Shown here: positions 25,176-33,122 of the stretch, in pieces
Layout: each line of letters starts with the position of its first letter
Numbering within the stretch: position 1 is the first letter of the stretch
From: Bifidobacterium jacchi
GTDB lineage: Bacteria > Actinomycetota > Actinomycetes > Actinomycetales > Bifidobacteriaceae
DNA: 47,927 nt
Assembly: GCF_009078285.1 (NCBI RefSeq)
Contig: NZ_RQSP01000020.1
Coordinates: 1 to 47,927 of the forward strand
Reading direction: 5' to 3'
Translations under genes and position numbers: made by a program
Notes under the pieces: model-generated
What the model was told of the DNA's origin: nothing
The model's database searches: none
The model's input: the letters and a program-made list of their open reading frames with translations, nothing else

Positions 25176-25961
25176 ATGAAAAAGAAGAATACCCTAACGG
25201 CCATAGCCGTCATGTTCGTCGCCGGCGCAACGCTGGCGGTCGGTGCTCCGCTCGCTCAGGCGACGGATGCAACACAACCGGTCTCCTCGGTCCGTTCGTT
25301 CCCGAAGGTGACCACGGTCAAGAAGGACTTCCTCGCGGAATCCACCTCCACCAAGGTCGATGACAACTCCAAGTGGGGCGGCATCGAAACGGTGAACGTG
25401 CCCAAGACCAAGTCGACTGCGGAGAAGGAGCAGGAGGCAGCCGCAAAGCAGGCCGAAGAGCGGGCCAAAGCCGAGCAGCAGGCTCAGGCCGAGGCTGCCG
25501 CGGCAGCCGCCGCCGAGCAGACTCAGGCCGCAAGCCGCTCCGAAGCGCGCGAATCCCTGAGCGCCGGAACCGATTCCGCATCGTCATCCGATGCCGCGGC
25601 GGATGTTCCCGCCACCAAGAACGGTGCCGCGCTCGCCAGCTTCGCCTCGCGCTACGTCGGTCATCCCTACGTCTACGGCGGCAATACGCCGGCAGGATGG
25701 GACTGCACCGGTTTCACCCAGTGGGTGTTCTCCCAGTTTGGCAAGAACATCGGTCGTGTCACCTACGATCAGATCAACGCGGGCAAGCGTGTCACCGATC
25801 CGCAGCCGGGTGATCTGATGATCTCGACCGACATGAGCCACGCTGGCATCTACTTGGGCAATGGCATGATGGTCCACGCCGCCAATCCCGGCATGGGCAC
25901 GGCGATCAACGCGGTCGCCTCGGTCATCCCCAGCAGCTACATCTACGTGCGCGTGCTCTAA
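25176..25961 (+). CDS. Secreted NlpC/P60 endopeptidase (paralogue 2)
   Basis: The product has 261 residues. The signal peptide MKKKNTLTAIAVMFVAGATL ends near AQA-TDA. The block VRSFPKVTTVKKDFLAE with WGGIETVNVPKTKSTAEKE matches paralogue 1. An Ala/Gln/Glu coiled coil (about 80-115) and a Ser-rich linker lead to a canonical NlpC/P60 domain, with Cys177 in WDCTGFTQWVF, His222 in MSHAGIYLGNG and His234 in MMVHAANPG. It is predicted to be a D,L-endopeptidase acting on peptidoglycan stem peptides. The promoter overlaps a palindrome, and the message appears leaderless. Confidence 0.9.
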   Translation: MKKKNTLTAIAVMFVAGATLAVGAPLAQATDATQPVSSVRSFPKVTTVKKDFLAESTSTKVDDNSKWGGIETVNVPKTKSTAEKEQEAAAKQAEERAKAEQQAQAEAAAAAAAEQTQAASRSEARESLSAGTDSASSSDAAADVPATKNGAALASFASRYVGHPYVYGGNTPAGWDCTGFTQWVFSQFGKNIGRVTYDQINAGKRVTDPQPGDLMISTDMSHAGIYLGNGMMVHAANPGMGTAINAVASVIPSSYIYVRVL

Positions 25962-26261
25962 GTCAGCTTTTTCATTCATGCGGCGCATCGCATGCCGAGG
26001 CGTGCGGTGCGAGCGTGGGGTGTTCTTTTCGCAAAACGGCGTTGTGTCGTGTCGCTTGAGCGATTGCTCCGGCGATACGACACAACGCCGTTTTCGTATG
26101 TCGCCGATAGCCGATAGTCGATGGTCATTTGCGCTTCCTGCGCCTAATTTGCGCGGTATTTCGCGTTATTTGCGCGTTCATGCGTTCCAATCGCGAACGA
26201 ACGGGGTATTGTGGAATCAAGACGCATGGAGGCGTTGAAAACTTTCCGCAAGGAGGTCGTC
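25962..26261. other. Spacer between NlpC/P60 and USP genes
   Basis: It contains the long hairpin described separately (26032-26096) and a stretch of GCGC/ATTTGCG near-repeats (about 26130-26190) before the USP Shine-Dalgarno. No gene is evident. Confidence 0.5.
26032..26096. terminator. Long bidirectional terminator-like hairpin
   Basis: The arms CAAAACGGCGTTGTGTCGTG and CGATACGACACAACGCCGTTTT pair over about 20 bp. A-rich and T-rich edges are present on both sides. It is suited to terminate the NlpC/P60 transcript. Confidence 0.7.
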
Positions 26262-27299
26262 ATGATCAACGACAAGGCTATTCTCGTTGGCGTCGATGGT
26301 TCGCATGCCAGCTACAAGGCGACATGGTGGGCCGCTAACTATGCGAAACATGCAGGGCTGACGCTGCAGATCGTCTGCGCCTACTCGCTGCCAAGCTATG
26401 CCGCGGTGTCGTTCGATGCCACATATACCGCCATGGGCGACGACAATGCGGCGCATAGCGACGCGCAGGACATCCTATCCAAGGCGAAGGCCATCGCCGA
26501 CGAGCAGGGCGTCGAAGCGACCACGCTGATCGTCACCGGCGACCCGGCGTCGGTGTTCGTCGAACTGAGCCGCAACTACAATCTCATCGTCATCGGCAAC
26601 CGAGGCAAAGGCGGACTCGCCGAACGGCTGCTGGGCACGACCAGTTCGTCGCTGCCGGCATACGCGTACTGCCCGATCGTCGTCGTGCCCTACACCGACG
26701 ACGACGGCAATCTGATGCATCTGAACAACACCATCACCAAGGTCGCCGTCGGTTCCGACGAGTCCAAGTGGGGACTCAAGGCGCTTGAGATCGCAGCTGG
26801 TTTCGCCGATGCCTGGGATGCCGAGCTTGACGTCATATCAGCCGTCCCGAAGATGCAAGGCATCGATGCGGAAGGTTCGGTCATGGACTCCTATATGGAG
26901 GATCTCAACGTGCGCATCGCGCCGCTGGCCGAACAGTACCCCAATCTGAAAATCCGCCGTAGCGTCGTACCCGGTCCTGCGGTCGGCGCGCTGACCAAGG
27001 CCAGCTACGATCACGATGTGGTGGTGGTCGGTTCCCGCGGCCGTGGCGGATTCACCGGTCTGCTGCTCGGCTCGACCAGTCAGGGGCTGCTGCAGCATGC
27101 GGTCGGTCCGGTCTATGTGGTGCCGCGCAAGTATGTGGAGGCTGCGGAAAGCCGCCTGAATACGGTGCCCAGCTCGCCTTCCGAGGTGCCGACCAAGTCG
27201 CTTGACGAGATCAGCGGCGTCGAGGAGATTGCGGTGCCGACCGCGGATACCGAGGTGGCGCGCAACATCGACGCGACGATCGATCCCGATCGACAGTAG
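26262..27299 (+). CDS. Tandem-domain universal stress protein
   Basis: The product has 345 residues, with two UspA domains (about residues 5-150 and 165-300) and a Glu/Thr-rich tail. Each domain has the ATP-binding signature: GNRGKGGLAERLLGTTSSSL in the first and GSRGRGGFTGLLLGSTSQG in the second. ATP-binding tandem USPs are typical of actinobacteria and respond to hypoxia, acid or stationary phase. The start at 26262 has a strong AAGGAGGT Shine-Dalgarno at optimal spacing. It stands alone between hairpins and is convergent with osmC. Confidence 0.93.
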   Translation: MINDKAILVGVDGSHASYKATWWAANYAKHAGLTLQIVCAYSLPSYAAVSFDATYTAMGDDNAAHSDAQDILSKAKAIADEQGVEATTLIVTGDPASVFVELSRNYNLIVIGNRGKGGLAERLLGTTSSSLPAYAYCPIVVVPYTDDDGNLMHLNNTITKVAVGSDESKWGLKALEIAAGFADAWDAELDVISAVPKMQGIDAEGSVMDSYMEDLNVRIAPLAEQYPNLKIRRSVVPGPAVGALTKASYDHDVVVVGSRGRGGFTGLLLGSTSQGLLQHAVGPVYVVPRKYVEAAESRLNTVPSSPSEVPTKSLDEISGVEEIAVPTADTEVARNIDATIDPDRQ

Positions 27300-27300
27300 C

Positions 27301-27345
27301 GTTTGGTTGCAGTTAGCGCTTGGTTGCAGTTAGCGTTTGGTTGCC
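27301..27345. repeat. Triplicated GGTTGCAGTTAGCG-type repeat
   Basis: Three tandem near-copies of a 15-base unit lie directly after the USP stop codon. The last copy diverges to GGTTGCCGTT. Confidence 0.6.
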
Positions 27346-27426
27346 GTTCGGCAGCCGTCTGGCAGCGTCCCGTGGCGTGTTCTCGTGGCGTTTGGTAGCG
27401 GCGGCGATTGGGCAATAGCGGATATG

Positions 27427-27471
27427 CAACATGAGCGGGGCACGGCCAGTGGTCATGCCCCGCTCATGTTG
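27427..27471. terminator. Terminator between convergent USP and OsmC genes
   Basis: CAACATGAGCGGGGCA pairs perfectly with TGCCCCGCTCATGTTG around a 13-base loop. There is no long T-run, but the stem is strong and the position between converging genes fits. Confidence 0.6.
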
Positions 27472-27513
27472 TGTCAGATCAGCGTTGTGTCAGATCAGCG
27501 CGACTGCGCGCTC

Positions 27514-27927
27514 TCAGTGGCGCACCGTCACATCCATGCGCACCGGCGTGTCACGCTCGTAGGTGTGCTTGACCGTGCATCCCTTTTCGATGTGCCGCGT
27601 CACACGCTCCTTGAGCTTGGCCGCGTCATCGTCGCTAAGCCCCGCGTCGATGGCATCCACCACGACCTGCTCGCTGAAACTCAGATAGGCGTCGTCATCG
27701 GCGTCATACGTGCCATCGACGACGATGCGAGCCCCCTTGCCCTCGCCAAGCGTATGCTCGACGGCGAACTGGCTCGACAGAGCCGCGCAGCCGGCAAGGG
27801 CGATCTTCATCAGATCACCGGGCGTGAACACGCCGCGCCCCTTGCCGAATTTGAGATGTGCGCCATCCTCGCTGAACGCATCCCAGGAACCGTCCTTGTT
27901 GCGTTCCACCCACAGTCGCTTGCCCAT
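27514..27927 (-). CDS. OsmC/Ohr-family peroxide-detoxifying protein
   Basis: This is a 137-residue protein, the usual OsmC size. The two redox cysteines are Cys47 in ALAGCAALSS and Cys117 in IEKGCTVKHT, the pattern used for thiol-dependent reduction of organic hydroperoxides. The start at 27927 is fixed by AAGGAGG a few bases upstream; the frame opens 7 codons earlier but without a site. It stands alone and would protect an anaerobe against peroxides (family knowledge). Confidence 0.9.
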   Translation of the reverse strand: MGKRLWVERNKDGSWDAFSEDGAHLKFGKGRGVFTPGDLMKIALAGCAALSSQFAVEHTLGEGKGARIVVDGTYDADDDAYLSFSEQVVVDAIDAGLSDDDAAKLKERVTRHIEKGCTVKHTYERDTPVRMDVTVRH

Positions 27928-27980
27928 GCATCCTCCTTGGAAGGTCACTGTGCGTCACGTCCGCCGTGCCGCATCAACTC

Positions 27981-28019
27981 CAATGTAGTGCAATCGTAGT
28001 GCAATCGTAGTGCAATCGT
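27981..28019. repeat. Triplicated GTAGTGCAATC repeat
   Basis: Three copies of an 11-base unit (GTAGTGCAATC) lie in the spacer between osmC and thyA, 70 bases before the thyA start. They may lie in the thyA upstream region. Confidence 0.65.
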
Positions 28020-28077
28020 GGTATCCATGCGCAAACGATGCCGAATAGGTGCTGACCACGTTCGGCGCGGCGCACGA

Positions 28078-28083
28078 TACACT
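28078..28083 (+). promoter_or_regulatory. -10 box of thyA (leaderless arrangement)
   Basis: TACACT ends 7 bases before the thyA ATG at 28091. Confidence 0.6.
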
Positions 28084-28090
28084 GGTGGGC

Positions 28091-28963
28091 ATGGCTTTGA
28101 CATCGCAACAACTGGCGGACATCCGTGCCAGGATCCCGGCACGGCCGGTCACCGACATCCCCACGCCGTACGAGGATCTGGTGCGTGACATCCTCACCGA
28201 GGGAACGCTCAAATCGGATCGCACGGGAACGGGCACCATCTCGCTGTTCGGACGGCAGATGCGGTTCGATCTGACACAGGGATTCCCGCTGCTGACCACC
28301 AAGACGGTGTTCTTCAAGGGACTCGCCTATGAGCTGCTGTGGTTCCTCAAGGGGTCACGCAACATCCGCTGGCTGCAGGAGCACAATGTGCACATCTGGG
28401 ACGAGTGGGCCGACGAGAACGGCGATCTCGGCCCGATCTACGGCGTGCAGTGGCGCAGCTGGCCGGCACCCACGCCGGACGATCCGAACCGCACCATCGA
28501 TCAGATCAGCAATGTGCTGGAACTGATCCGCAATCATCCCGACTCGCGTCGCATGGTCGTCACCGCATGGAATCCCGCCGAAGTGGAGCAGATGGCATTG
28601 CCGCCATGCCATGCCCTGTTCCAGTTCTACGTCGCCGACGGCCGACTCAGCTGCCAGCTGTATCAGCGCAGCTGTGATATGTTCCTCGGAGTGCCGTTCA
28701 ACATCGCGTCGTACTCGCTGCTGACGCTGATGATGGCCCAGCAGACCGGTCTGCAGCCCGGGGAGTTCGTGTGGACCGGCGGCGACTGCCATATCTACGA
28801 CAATCACGTCGAGCAGGTGTTGGAGCAGCTCGGTCGGGAACCGTATCCGTATCCGCAAATCGAGATCCGCAAGGCCGATTCGCTGTTCGACTACACGTAT
28901 GAGGACTTCACGATCGTCGGGTACCGGCATCATCCGACGATCAAGGCGCCTGTCGCTGTTTGA
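28091..28963 (+). CDS. thyA: Thymidylate synthase
   Basis: The product has 290 residues and converts dUMP to dTMP with methylene-tetrahydrofolate. The folate and substrate motifs are present: [12 protein letters not shown] near the N-terminus, the catalytic Cys173 in [12 protein letters not shown], the [17 protein letters not shown] block and the C-terminal PVAV-type end. The ATG at 28091 follows TACACT by 7 bases, and the short upstream extension of the frame is disregarded. dfrA, needed to regenerate tetrahydrofolate, lies 219 bases downstream in the same direction. Confidence 0.97.
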   Translation: MALTSQQLADIRARIPARPVTDIPTPYEDLVRDILTEGTLKSDRTGTGTISLFGRQMRFDLTQGFPLLTTKTVFFKGLAYELLWFLKGSRNIRWLQEHNVHIWDEWADENGDLGPIYGVQWRSWPAPTPDDPNRTIDQISNVLELIRNHPDSRRMVVTAWNPAEVEQMALPPCHALFQFYVADGRLSCQLYQRSCDMFLGVPFNIASYSLLTLMMAQQTGLQPGEFVWTGGDCHIYDNHVEQVLEQLGREPYPYPQIEIRKADSLFDYTYEDFTIVGYRHHPTIKAPVAV

Positions 28964-29040
28964 TGGGCGACATGAGTCGCTCGCCAGACAGCAACAGGCT
29001 CCCTTCGGTTCCGCTGATAGCGCGGAGCCTCACCTCGCCT

Positions 29041-29065
29041 ACGGAAAGTCCGCTGGACTTTCCGT
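29041..29065. terminator. Hairpin between thyA and dfrA
   Basis: ACGGAAAGTCC-GCT-GGACTTTCCGT is a perfect 11-bp stem with a 3-base loop, followed by TTTGAC. It could attenuate read-through from thyA, or act only as an mRNA processing or stability element. Confidence 0.5.
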
Positions 29066-29182
29066 TTGACGGCTCGGCCGTCGCCGTTTGACGGGATCGG
29101 CCATTGCCGGACAGCGACTGCGCCCAGCCGTCTGAACCATCGCATACACTACTGCTCTAGTGCGAGCCAAGGAGTAAACGAA

Positions 29183-29839
29183 ATGGAGCATGACAGTAGC
29201 CACAACGGCTATCACGAACCCGAGCCCGGTTTGGCCGGGCAGCAGTCCGAGGACTGGGGAGATGACTTTCCCAAGACGTTCTCGGTGAATCTCATCTGGG
29301 CTCAGGCCCATGATCGATCCGGTCGCGACGGCGCCATCGGCTACAAGGGTGACCTGCCATGGCATCTGCCGGAGGATATGCGGCATTTCAAGGAACTGAC
29401 GGTGTCCCATCCCGTCATTATGGGGCGTCGGACCTGGGAGTCGATTCAGCCGAAGTTCCGTCCGCTGCCGAATCGCGACAACATCGTGATCTCTCATGAT
29501 CCGCAATATGTGGCACCGGGGGCTACCGTCGTCGAAAGCCTCGATGACGCACTGGATCTGGCACGTCAGGAGGCCATCCCCGACGACGGGCTTGACCGCA
29601 GCGAGATCTGGATCATCGGTGGCGCTCAGGTGTTCGAGAAGGCGCTGCCGCTTGCCGACAAGGCATACGTGACCCGCATTCGCGCCCACGTGGACGCCGA
29701 TGCATATGCGCCCGACATCAAAGCGCTGGTCAAGGCCGGATTGTGGCAGGTCACGGAGAAATCCCCGTGGTATACGCCCGAGCATACCCAGGAAGACATC
29801 TCCGCATACCGGTTCGTAACCTACGAGAAGACGCGCTGA
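29183..29839 (+). CDS. dfrA: Dihydrofolate reductase
   Basis: The product has 218 residues. About 50 acidic N-terminal residues (MEHDSSHNGYHEPEPG onward) precede the classical fold, which makes it longer than the usual 160. Catalytic landmarks are IGYKGDLPWHLPEDMRHFK, the NADPH-binding MGRRTWESI and IWIIGGAQVFEKAL, and a C-terminal YRFVTYEK. Start at 29183 is supported by AAGGAGT at 9-10 bases. A separate TACACT -10 near 29145 suggests it can be expressed apart from thyA. Confidence 0.94.
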   Translation: MEHDSSHNGYHEPEPGLAGQQSEDWGDDFPKTFSVNLIWAQAHDRSGRDGAIGYKGDLPWHLPEDMRHFKELTVSHPVIMGRRTWESIQPKFRPLPNRDNIVISHDPQYVAPGATVVESLDDALDLARQEAIPDDGLDRSEIWIIGGAQVFEKALPLADKAYVTRIRAHVDADAYAPDIKALVKAGLWQVTEKSPWYTPEHTQEDISAYRFVTYEKTR

Positions 29840-30008
29840 CACGCCGAATGCGGGGGCATGCATCGTCGATTCGGGCTCGTCGAGTCGGCAAGCGTCGCCT
29901 CATCAGCGAAAACGGCCTGCAATATGAACAGTAGGCGATGCTGCAACCTAACGATACTGACTGCAACCAAGCGATACTGAAGCGATACTGTGACAAGGAG
30001 AACCAGCC

Positions 30009-30542
30009 ATGAGCGATACGCGCGACGCTGAACGCCCATATACCGTGATGACCGTGTGCACCGGCAACATCTGCCGTTCTCCGATGGCCGAGATCATTCT
30101 GCGCGAGCAGCTTGACCGTCGTGGTCTGTCCGATCGGGTGCGGGTGATGTCCAGCGGCGTCAGCGACGAGGAGTACGGCCACCCGATCGATCCGCGTGCG
30201 GTCCGGGTGCTGCGTGCGGATGGATATGCCATTCCGGCGCATCATTTCGCGCATCGCATCACGCGTTCCGAGATCGAGGAAAGCGATCTGTTTCTGCCGA
30301 TGACCGCCTCGCATATGCGCTCGCTGTTGCGTCTGCTGCCACCCGCGAAGCGCGCGGAAGTGCACATGTATCGCAGTTTCGACCCGAATCTTCCCAAGCC
30401 GCCGGCCGGTAGGGAGGATGAGATCGATCTGGTCGATCCGTGGTATGGCGGGCCGCGCGAATTCCAGGTCGCCATCGACCAGATCAACGAGGTCGCGCCT
30501 TACATCGTCGACTGGATCGAAGAGCGGCTCAAGCGCGCCTAG
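30009..30542 (+). CDS. Low-molecular-weight protein-tyrosine phosphatase
   Basis: The product has 177 residues. The CX5R active-site loop VCTGNICRS lies at residues 16-24, with nucleophile Cys17 and Arg23, and the general acid is in VDPWYGG near the C-terminus. The body matches the LMW-PTP/arsenate-reductase-like fold. Its partner could be a tyrosine kinase of exopolysaccharide assembly, but none is encoded nearby. Shine-Dalgarno AAGGAG lies 10 bases upstream. Spacer repeats (CAAGCGATACTGAAGCGATACTG) precede it. Confidence 0.92.
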   Translation: MSDTRDAERPYTVMTVCTGNICRSPMAEIILREQLDRRGLSDRVRVMSSGVSDEEYGHPIDPRAVRVLRADGYAIPAHHFAHRITRSEIEESDLFLPMTASHMRSLLRLLPPAKRAEVHMYRSFDPNLPKPPAGREDEIDLVDPWYGGPREFQVAIDQINEVAPYIVDWIEERLKRA

Positions 30543-30787
30543 CGCGGCGGGGCTAGGTCGGGTGGCGCGCGACGGGCGGCAGGCTGCTGGGTTGGGCGCG
30601 CGGGGCGAGGTCACGTGGCGCGGAGAACGAGCATTCTCGACGACAGCAAATGGCACAAGCCGTCTCACAGTAGAGACGGAACAAGAATCAGGCTGCTTCA
30701 GAGCAGGGAGGGAACAAGCATGGTCCTGCAGTGGCATCCGCGCATGTCGTAGATGATCGAAGATGTCCAACGGCAGCAAAAACAAAA

Positions 30788-30815
30788 AATCCGACACGCA
30801 ACAGCATGCCGGATT
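30788..30815 (-). terminator. Terminator of tRNA-Phe
   Basis: On the minus strand AATCCG pairs with CGGATT, followed by TTTTGTTTTT. It lies immediately after the encoded CCA of tRNA-Phe. Confidence 0.7.
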
Positions 30816-30817
30816 GG

Positions 30818-30893
30818 TGGTGGCTCCGAGCGGCATCGATCCGCTGACCTAGCGATTTTCAGTCGCTCGCTCTACCAACTGAGCTACAGAGCC
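30818..30893 (-). tRNA. tRNA-Phe (anticodon GAA)
   Basis: The acceptor is GGCTCTG/CGGAGCC, the D-arm GCTC/GAGC, the anticodon stem AGCGA/TCGCT with loop CTGAAAA, and the T-arm AGCGG-ATCGATG-CCGCT. The discriminator is A with encoded CCA. The T-loop begins with A instead of the usual T54. Confidence 0.95.
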
Positions 30894-30904
30894 AGAGAAT
30901 AGTT

Positions 30905-30926
30905 GAAAAAACCCGGAAAACCGGGT
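30905..30926 (-). terminator. Terminator between tRNA-Asp and tRNA-Phe
   Basis: On the minus strand ACCCGG-TTTT-CCGGGT is followed by TTTTTC. This suggests the two tRNAs are separate transcription units or partly attenuated. Confidence 0.75.
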
Positions 30927-30939
30927 CTCGTACCATTCG

Positions 30940-31013
30940 CGACCCCGGCCGGACTTGAACCGGTGACCTCCGCCGTGACAGGGCGGCGCTCTAACCAACT
31001 GAGCTACGGGGCC
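30940..31013 (-). tRNA. tRNA-Asp (anticodon GTC)
   Basis: The acceptor is GGCCCCG/CGGGGTC, the anticodon loop CTGTCAC gives GTC, and the T-arm is CCGG-TTCAAGT-CCGG. The discriminator is G and CCA is not encoded. Confidence 0.95.
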
Positions 31014-31115
31014 GTGTTGCTTGCTTTGCGCAACGAGTAGAAATATTACCCATATTGGCGGTGAATGCAAATTGCGGCGTGTCGCGTGTGTTTTCAACGA
31101 ATTATCGACTGCATT

Positions 31116-31179
31116 GCGCGGAATCGGCACAGCGCGGAATCGGCACAGCGCGGAATCGGCACAGCGCGGAATCGGCGCG
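31116..31179. repeat. Four-copy 16-bp tandem repeat
   Basis: GCGCGGAATCGGCACA starts at 31116, 31132, 31148 and 31164, the last copy diverging at its end. It is perfect over the first three copies, so probably young and strain-variable. Confidence 0.9.
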
Positions 31180-31306
31180 GTATGCTGCCATGGCGCGGTT
31201 TCGACCTCAGCGGATTCGCGCCGCCGTGGTGTACCGCCATGCTGTGCCGCCGTGGTGTGTCGTCATGCTGTGCCGCCGTGGTGTGCCATATTGCTGTGCC
31301 ACCGAC

Positions 31307-31480
31307 AGCGCAAGAGAATCTCGAAATCGTCGGCCATTTCGAGAAAACCTTGCGGAAAACCACGGCTAAGCGCAAGTTTTTCTCGGGGTTGGCCTTGATC
31401 TCGAGATTCTCTTGCGCTGCGAGGGATGCCAGCGCAAGGTTTTCTCGAGATGGCCGCTTATTTCGAGATTCTCTTGCGCT
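31307..31480. repeat. Trio of hairpin repeats, 62-bp period (family D)
   Basis: Units lie at 31307-31354, 31369-31418 and 31431-31480. Each has 18-nt arms beginning AGCGCAAG and ending CTTGCGCT (the first ends CCTTGCGG) around a 14-nt loop containing GGCC. Starts are exactly 62 bp apart. The first unit is inverted relative to the other two. Outer arms match the 17.8-18.4-kb family; inner arms (TCTCGA) differ. A decayed relative lies at 18464-18513. Confidence 0.88.
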
Positions 31481-31694
31481 GCTGGGGGGGGTGATCGGGC
31501 GCTGCCGGGGTGATCGTGCCGCGGTCGTCGGCATTTGCCGGACTTGGACTCGCTGGCATCGGTCCGCGCCCGGTTCGCATCGCCTTATGATCGGCCAGCC
31601 GCCGCTTCTCGGCAGCATCGGCCCGGGCTCGGGTGGCGGCAACGATATGATGGCCTACATTGTGTCCTTATCAATCGCGTCGCAAGGAGTTGTC

Positions 31695-32696
31695 ATGGCC
31701 GCAGAGCAGTCCGATCAGCAGGAGACGTTGACGCAGGCGGCCGCAGTGATCAGTGATGCCGCAGCTGGCGCTGCAGCTGGTGGTGCCGCAGTCGTTGGCG
31801 CTACTGCCGGTAGTGCCACATCCGACGGTGGTGCCGCCGTTGATGACGATGCGGCAGCCGACGTCGGCGCCGCTGCCGCAGCCGATGATAACACGGCCGG
31901 CGCGCGTGGCGGCCATCCGTTCCGTCCGCTGCTGTCGTTCGTCCGCCGCTCCGGGCGGCTGGATGCGCGACTGCAGCGGGCATGGGATGCGTATGGCGAA
32001 CGGTATCTGTTGGATATCAACGACGGTGAGGGATCGCTGCGCTTGCGGCCCGGCTGCACGTTGGATAGCGCGTTTGTGGAGCGCCATTGGGGCGACGATC
32101 ATCCGCTGACCGTGGAAATCGGCACGGGGCAGGGGGAGAACATCGTCGCCGCGGCTCAGTCGCATCCTGATCGCAATTATCTGGCATTGGAGGTCTATGA
32201 TCCCGGCGTGGCGCATACCATGCTGCTTGCCGGAAAGAACGACCTGACGAATCTGCGCATCGCGAGGATCAACGCGCCGGATCTGTTCGCCTCGGCTCGT
32301 GCCGGAGCGGTGGCGGAGGTTTGGACGTTCTTCCCTGATCCGTGGCCGAAGATGAAGCATCACAAGCGCCGCATCGTGCAGCCGAAGCTTGCGGATGACG
32401 TGCATCGCGCGCTGGTGGCCGATGGCGTGTGGCGCATCGCCACGGATATCGAGGACTATGCGCTGCATGTGCACGAGGTGATGGATGGGCGCGTCGGGTG
32501 GCGTCTCGTAGAGGATGTGACGGTCAGTCTGCCGACCGGCCATGTCGGCAAAGGGAACGCGGATGATGCGCGGCAGCTGCCTCATGCGGATTTCCCCGAG
32601 TCGGGCCGCTTCGAGGGTCGGGTGCTCACCAACTTCGAGAAGAAAGGCATTGCGGCGGGTCGTGTGATTCATGATTTCGCGTATCGCGCGGTCTGA
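31695..32696 (+). CDS. trmB: tRNA (guanine-N7-)-methyltransferase
   Basis: The product has 333 residues. It methylates G46 of tRNAs using S-adenosylmethionine. The first about 75 residues are an Ala/Asp/Gly low-complexity extension. The catalytic domain shows the SAM motif [14 protein letters not shown], the family motif [18 protein letters not shown], and a C-terminal [11 protein letters not shown] corresponding to the T-x-Y/FE element. The ATG at 31695 has AAGGAGT at proper spacing. The frame continues far upstream without start signals. It is flanked by tRNA genes, which is fitting but not necessarily functional. Confidence 0.93.
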   Translation: MAAEQSDQQETLTQAAAVISDAAAGAAAGGAAVVGATAGSATSDGGAAVDDDAAADVGAAAAADDNTAGARGGHPFRPLLSFVRRSGRLDARLQRAWDAYGERYLLDINDGEGSLRLRPGCTLDSAFVERHWGDDHPLTVEIGTGQGENIVAAAQSHPDRNYLALEVYDPGVAHTMLLAGKNDLTNLRIARINAPDLFASARAGAVAEVWTFFPDPWPKMKHHKRRIVQPKLADDVHRALVADGVWRIATDIEDYALHVHEVMDGRVGWRLVEDVTVSLPTGHVGKGNADDARQLPHADFPESGRFEGRVLTNFEKKGIAAGRVIHDFAYRAV

Positions 32697-32909
32697 CGCG
32701 ATGTGTCGCATCGTGATGCGATGTGATGCGATGTGAACGGACGGGCTGCGCGGGGGCATGCGGGTCGCAATGCAATGTGCGGTCCGCGACGCTCGTGACG
32801 GCGCTCGTGACGGACATCCGTGACGGACGCCCGTGGCATCGTGCGACACGCCGTTTGGCATCTGATTTGCCTTTTTCAGTATGAACCGGTATCGTCTATC
32901 AAGTTGTTT

Positions 32910-32984
32910 GCCCCCATCGTCTAACGGTTAGGACACCAGACTTTCAATCTGACAACGAGAGTTCGACTCTCTCTGGGGGTACCA
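32910..32984 (+). tRNA. tRNA-Glu (anticodon TTC)
   Basis: The acceptor is GCCCCCA/TGGGGGT, the anticodon stem CAGAC-TTTC-AATCTG gives loop CTTTCAA with anticodon TTC, and the T-arm is GAGAG-TTCGACT-CTCTC. Discriminator A and encoded CCA are present. Confidence 0.95.
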
Positions 32985-32999
32985 GTGGCACAAGCCACG

Positions 33000-33040
33000 A
33001 AAAGCGCTGAAACTCAAGGGTTTTGGCGCTTTTCTGTTTT
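33000..33040 (+). terminator. Terminator of tRNA-Glu
   Basis: AAAAGCGC-TG-AAAC pairs with GTTT-TG-GCGCTTTT, followed by CTGTTTTCTTTTC. Confidence 0.8.
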
Positions 33041-33122
33041 CTTTTCTGTGTTTGAGACTAGGCAATTTGGGTGGTTTTTGGACGGCGACGGACGATCCAT
33101 GCCCCATGCCCATGTGCCGTGT

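Larger units (their letters stand above)
31014..31694. other. Gene-free region between tRNA-Asp and trmB
   Basis: The region holds a 16-base tandem repeat (31116-31179), three near-copies of CCGCCGTGGTGT (about 31220-31285) and the hairpin trio (31307-31480). About 200 bases follow up to the trmB Shine-Dalgarno, including a G7 run near 31484. The trmB frame stays open through most of it, but it lacks an upstream start signal and crosses the hairpins. Confidence 0.7.

Noticed and set aside
31065..31694. A 210-codon N-terminal extension of trmB
   Set aside because: It runs through tandem repeats and the hairpin trio without a Shine-Dalgarno. The ATG at 31695 has a strong one.
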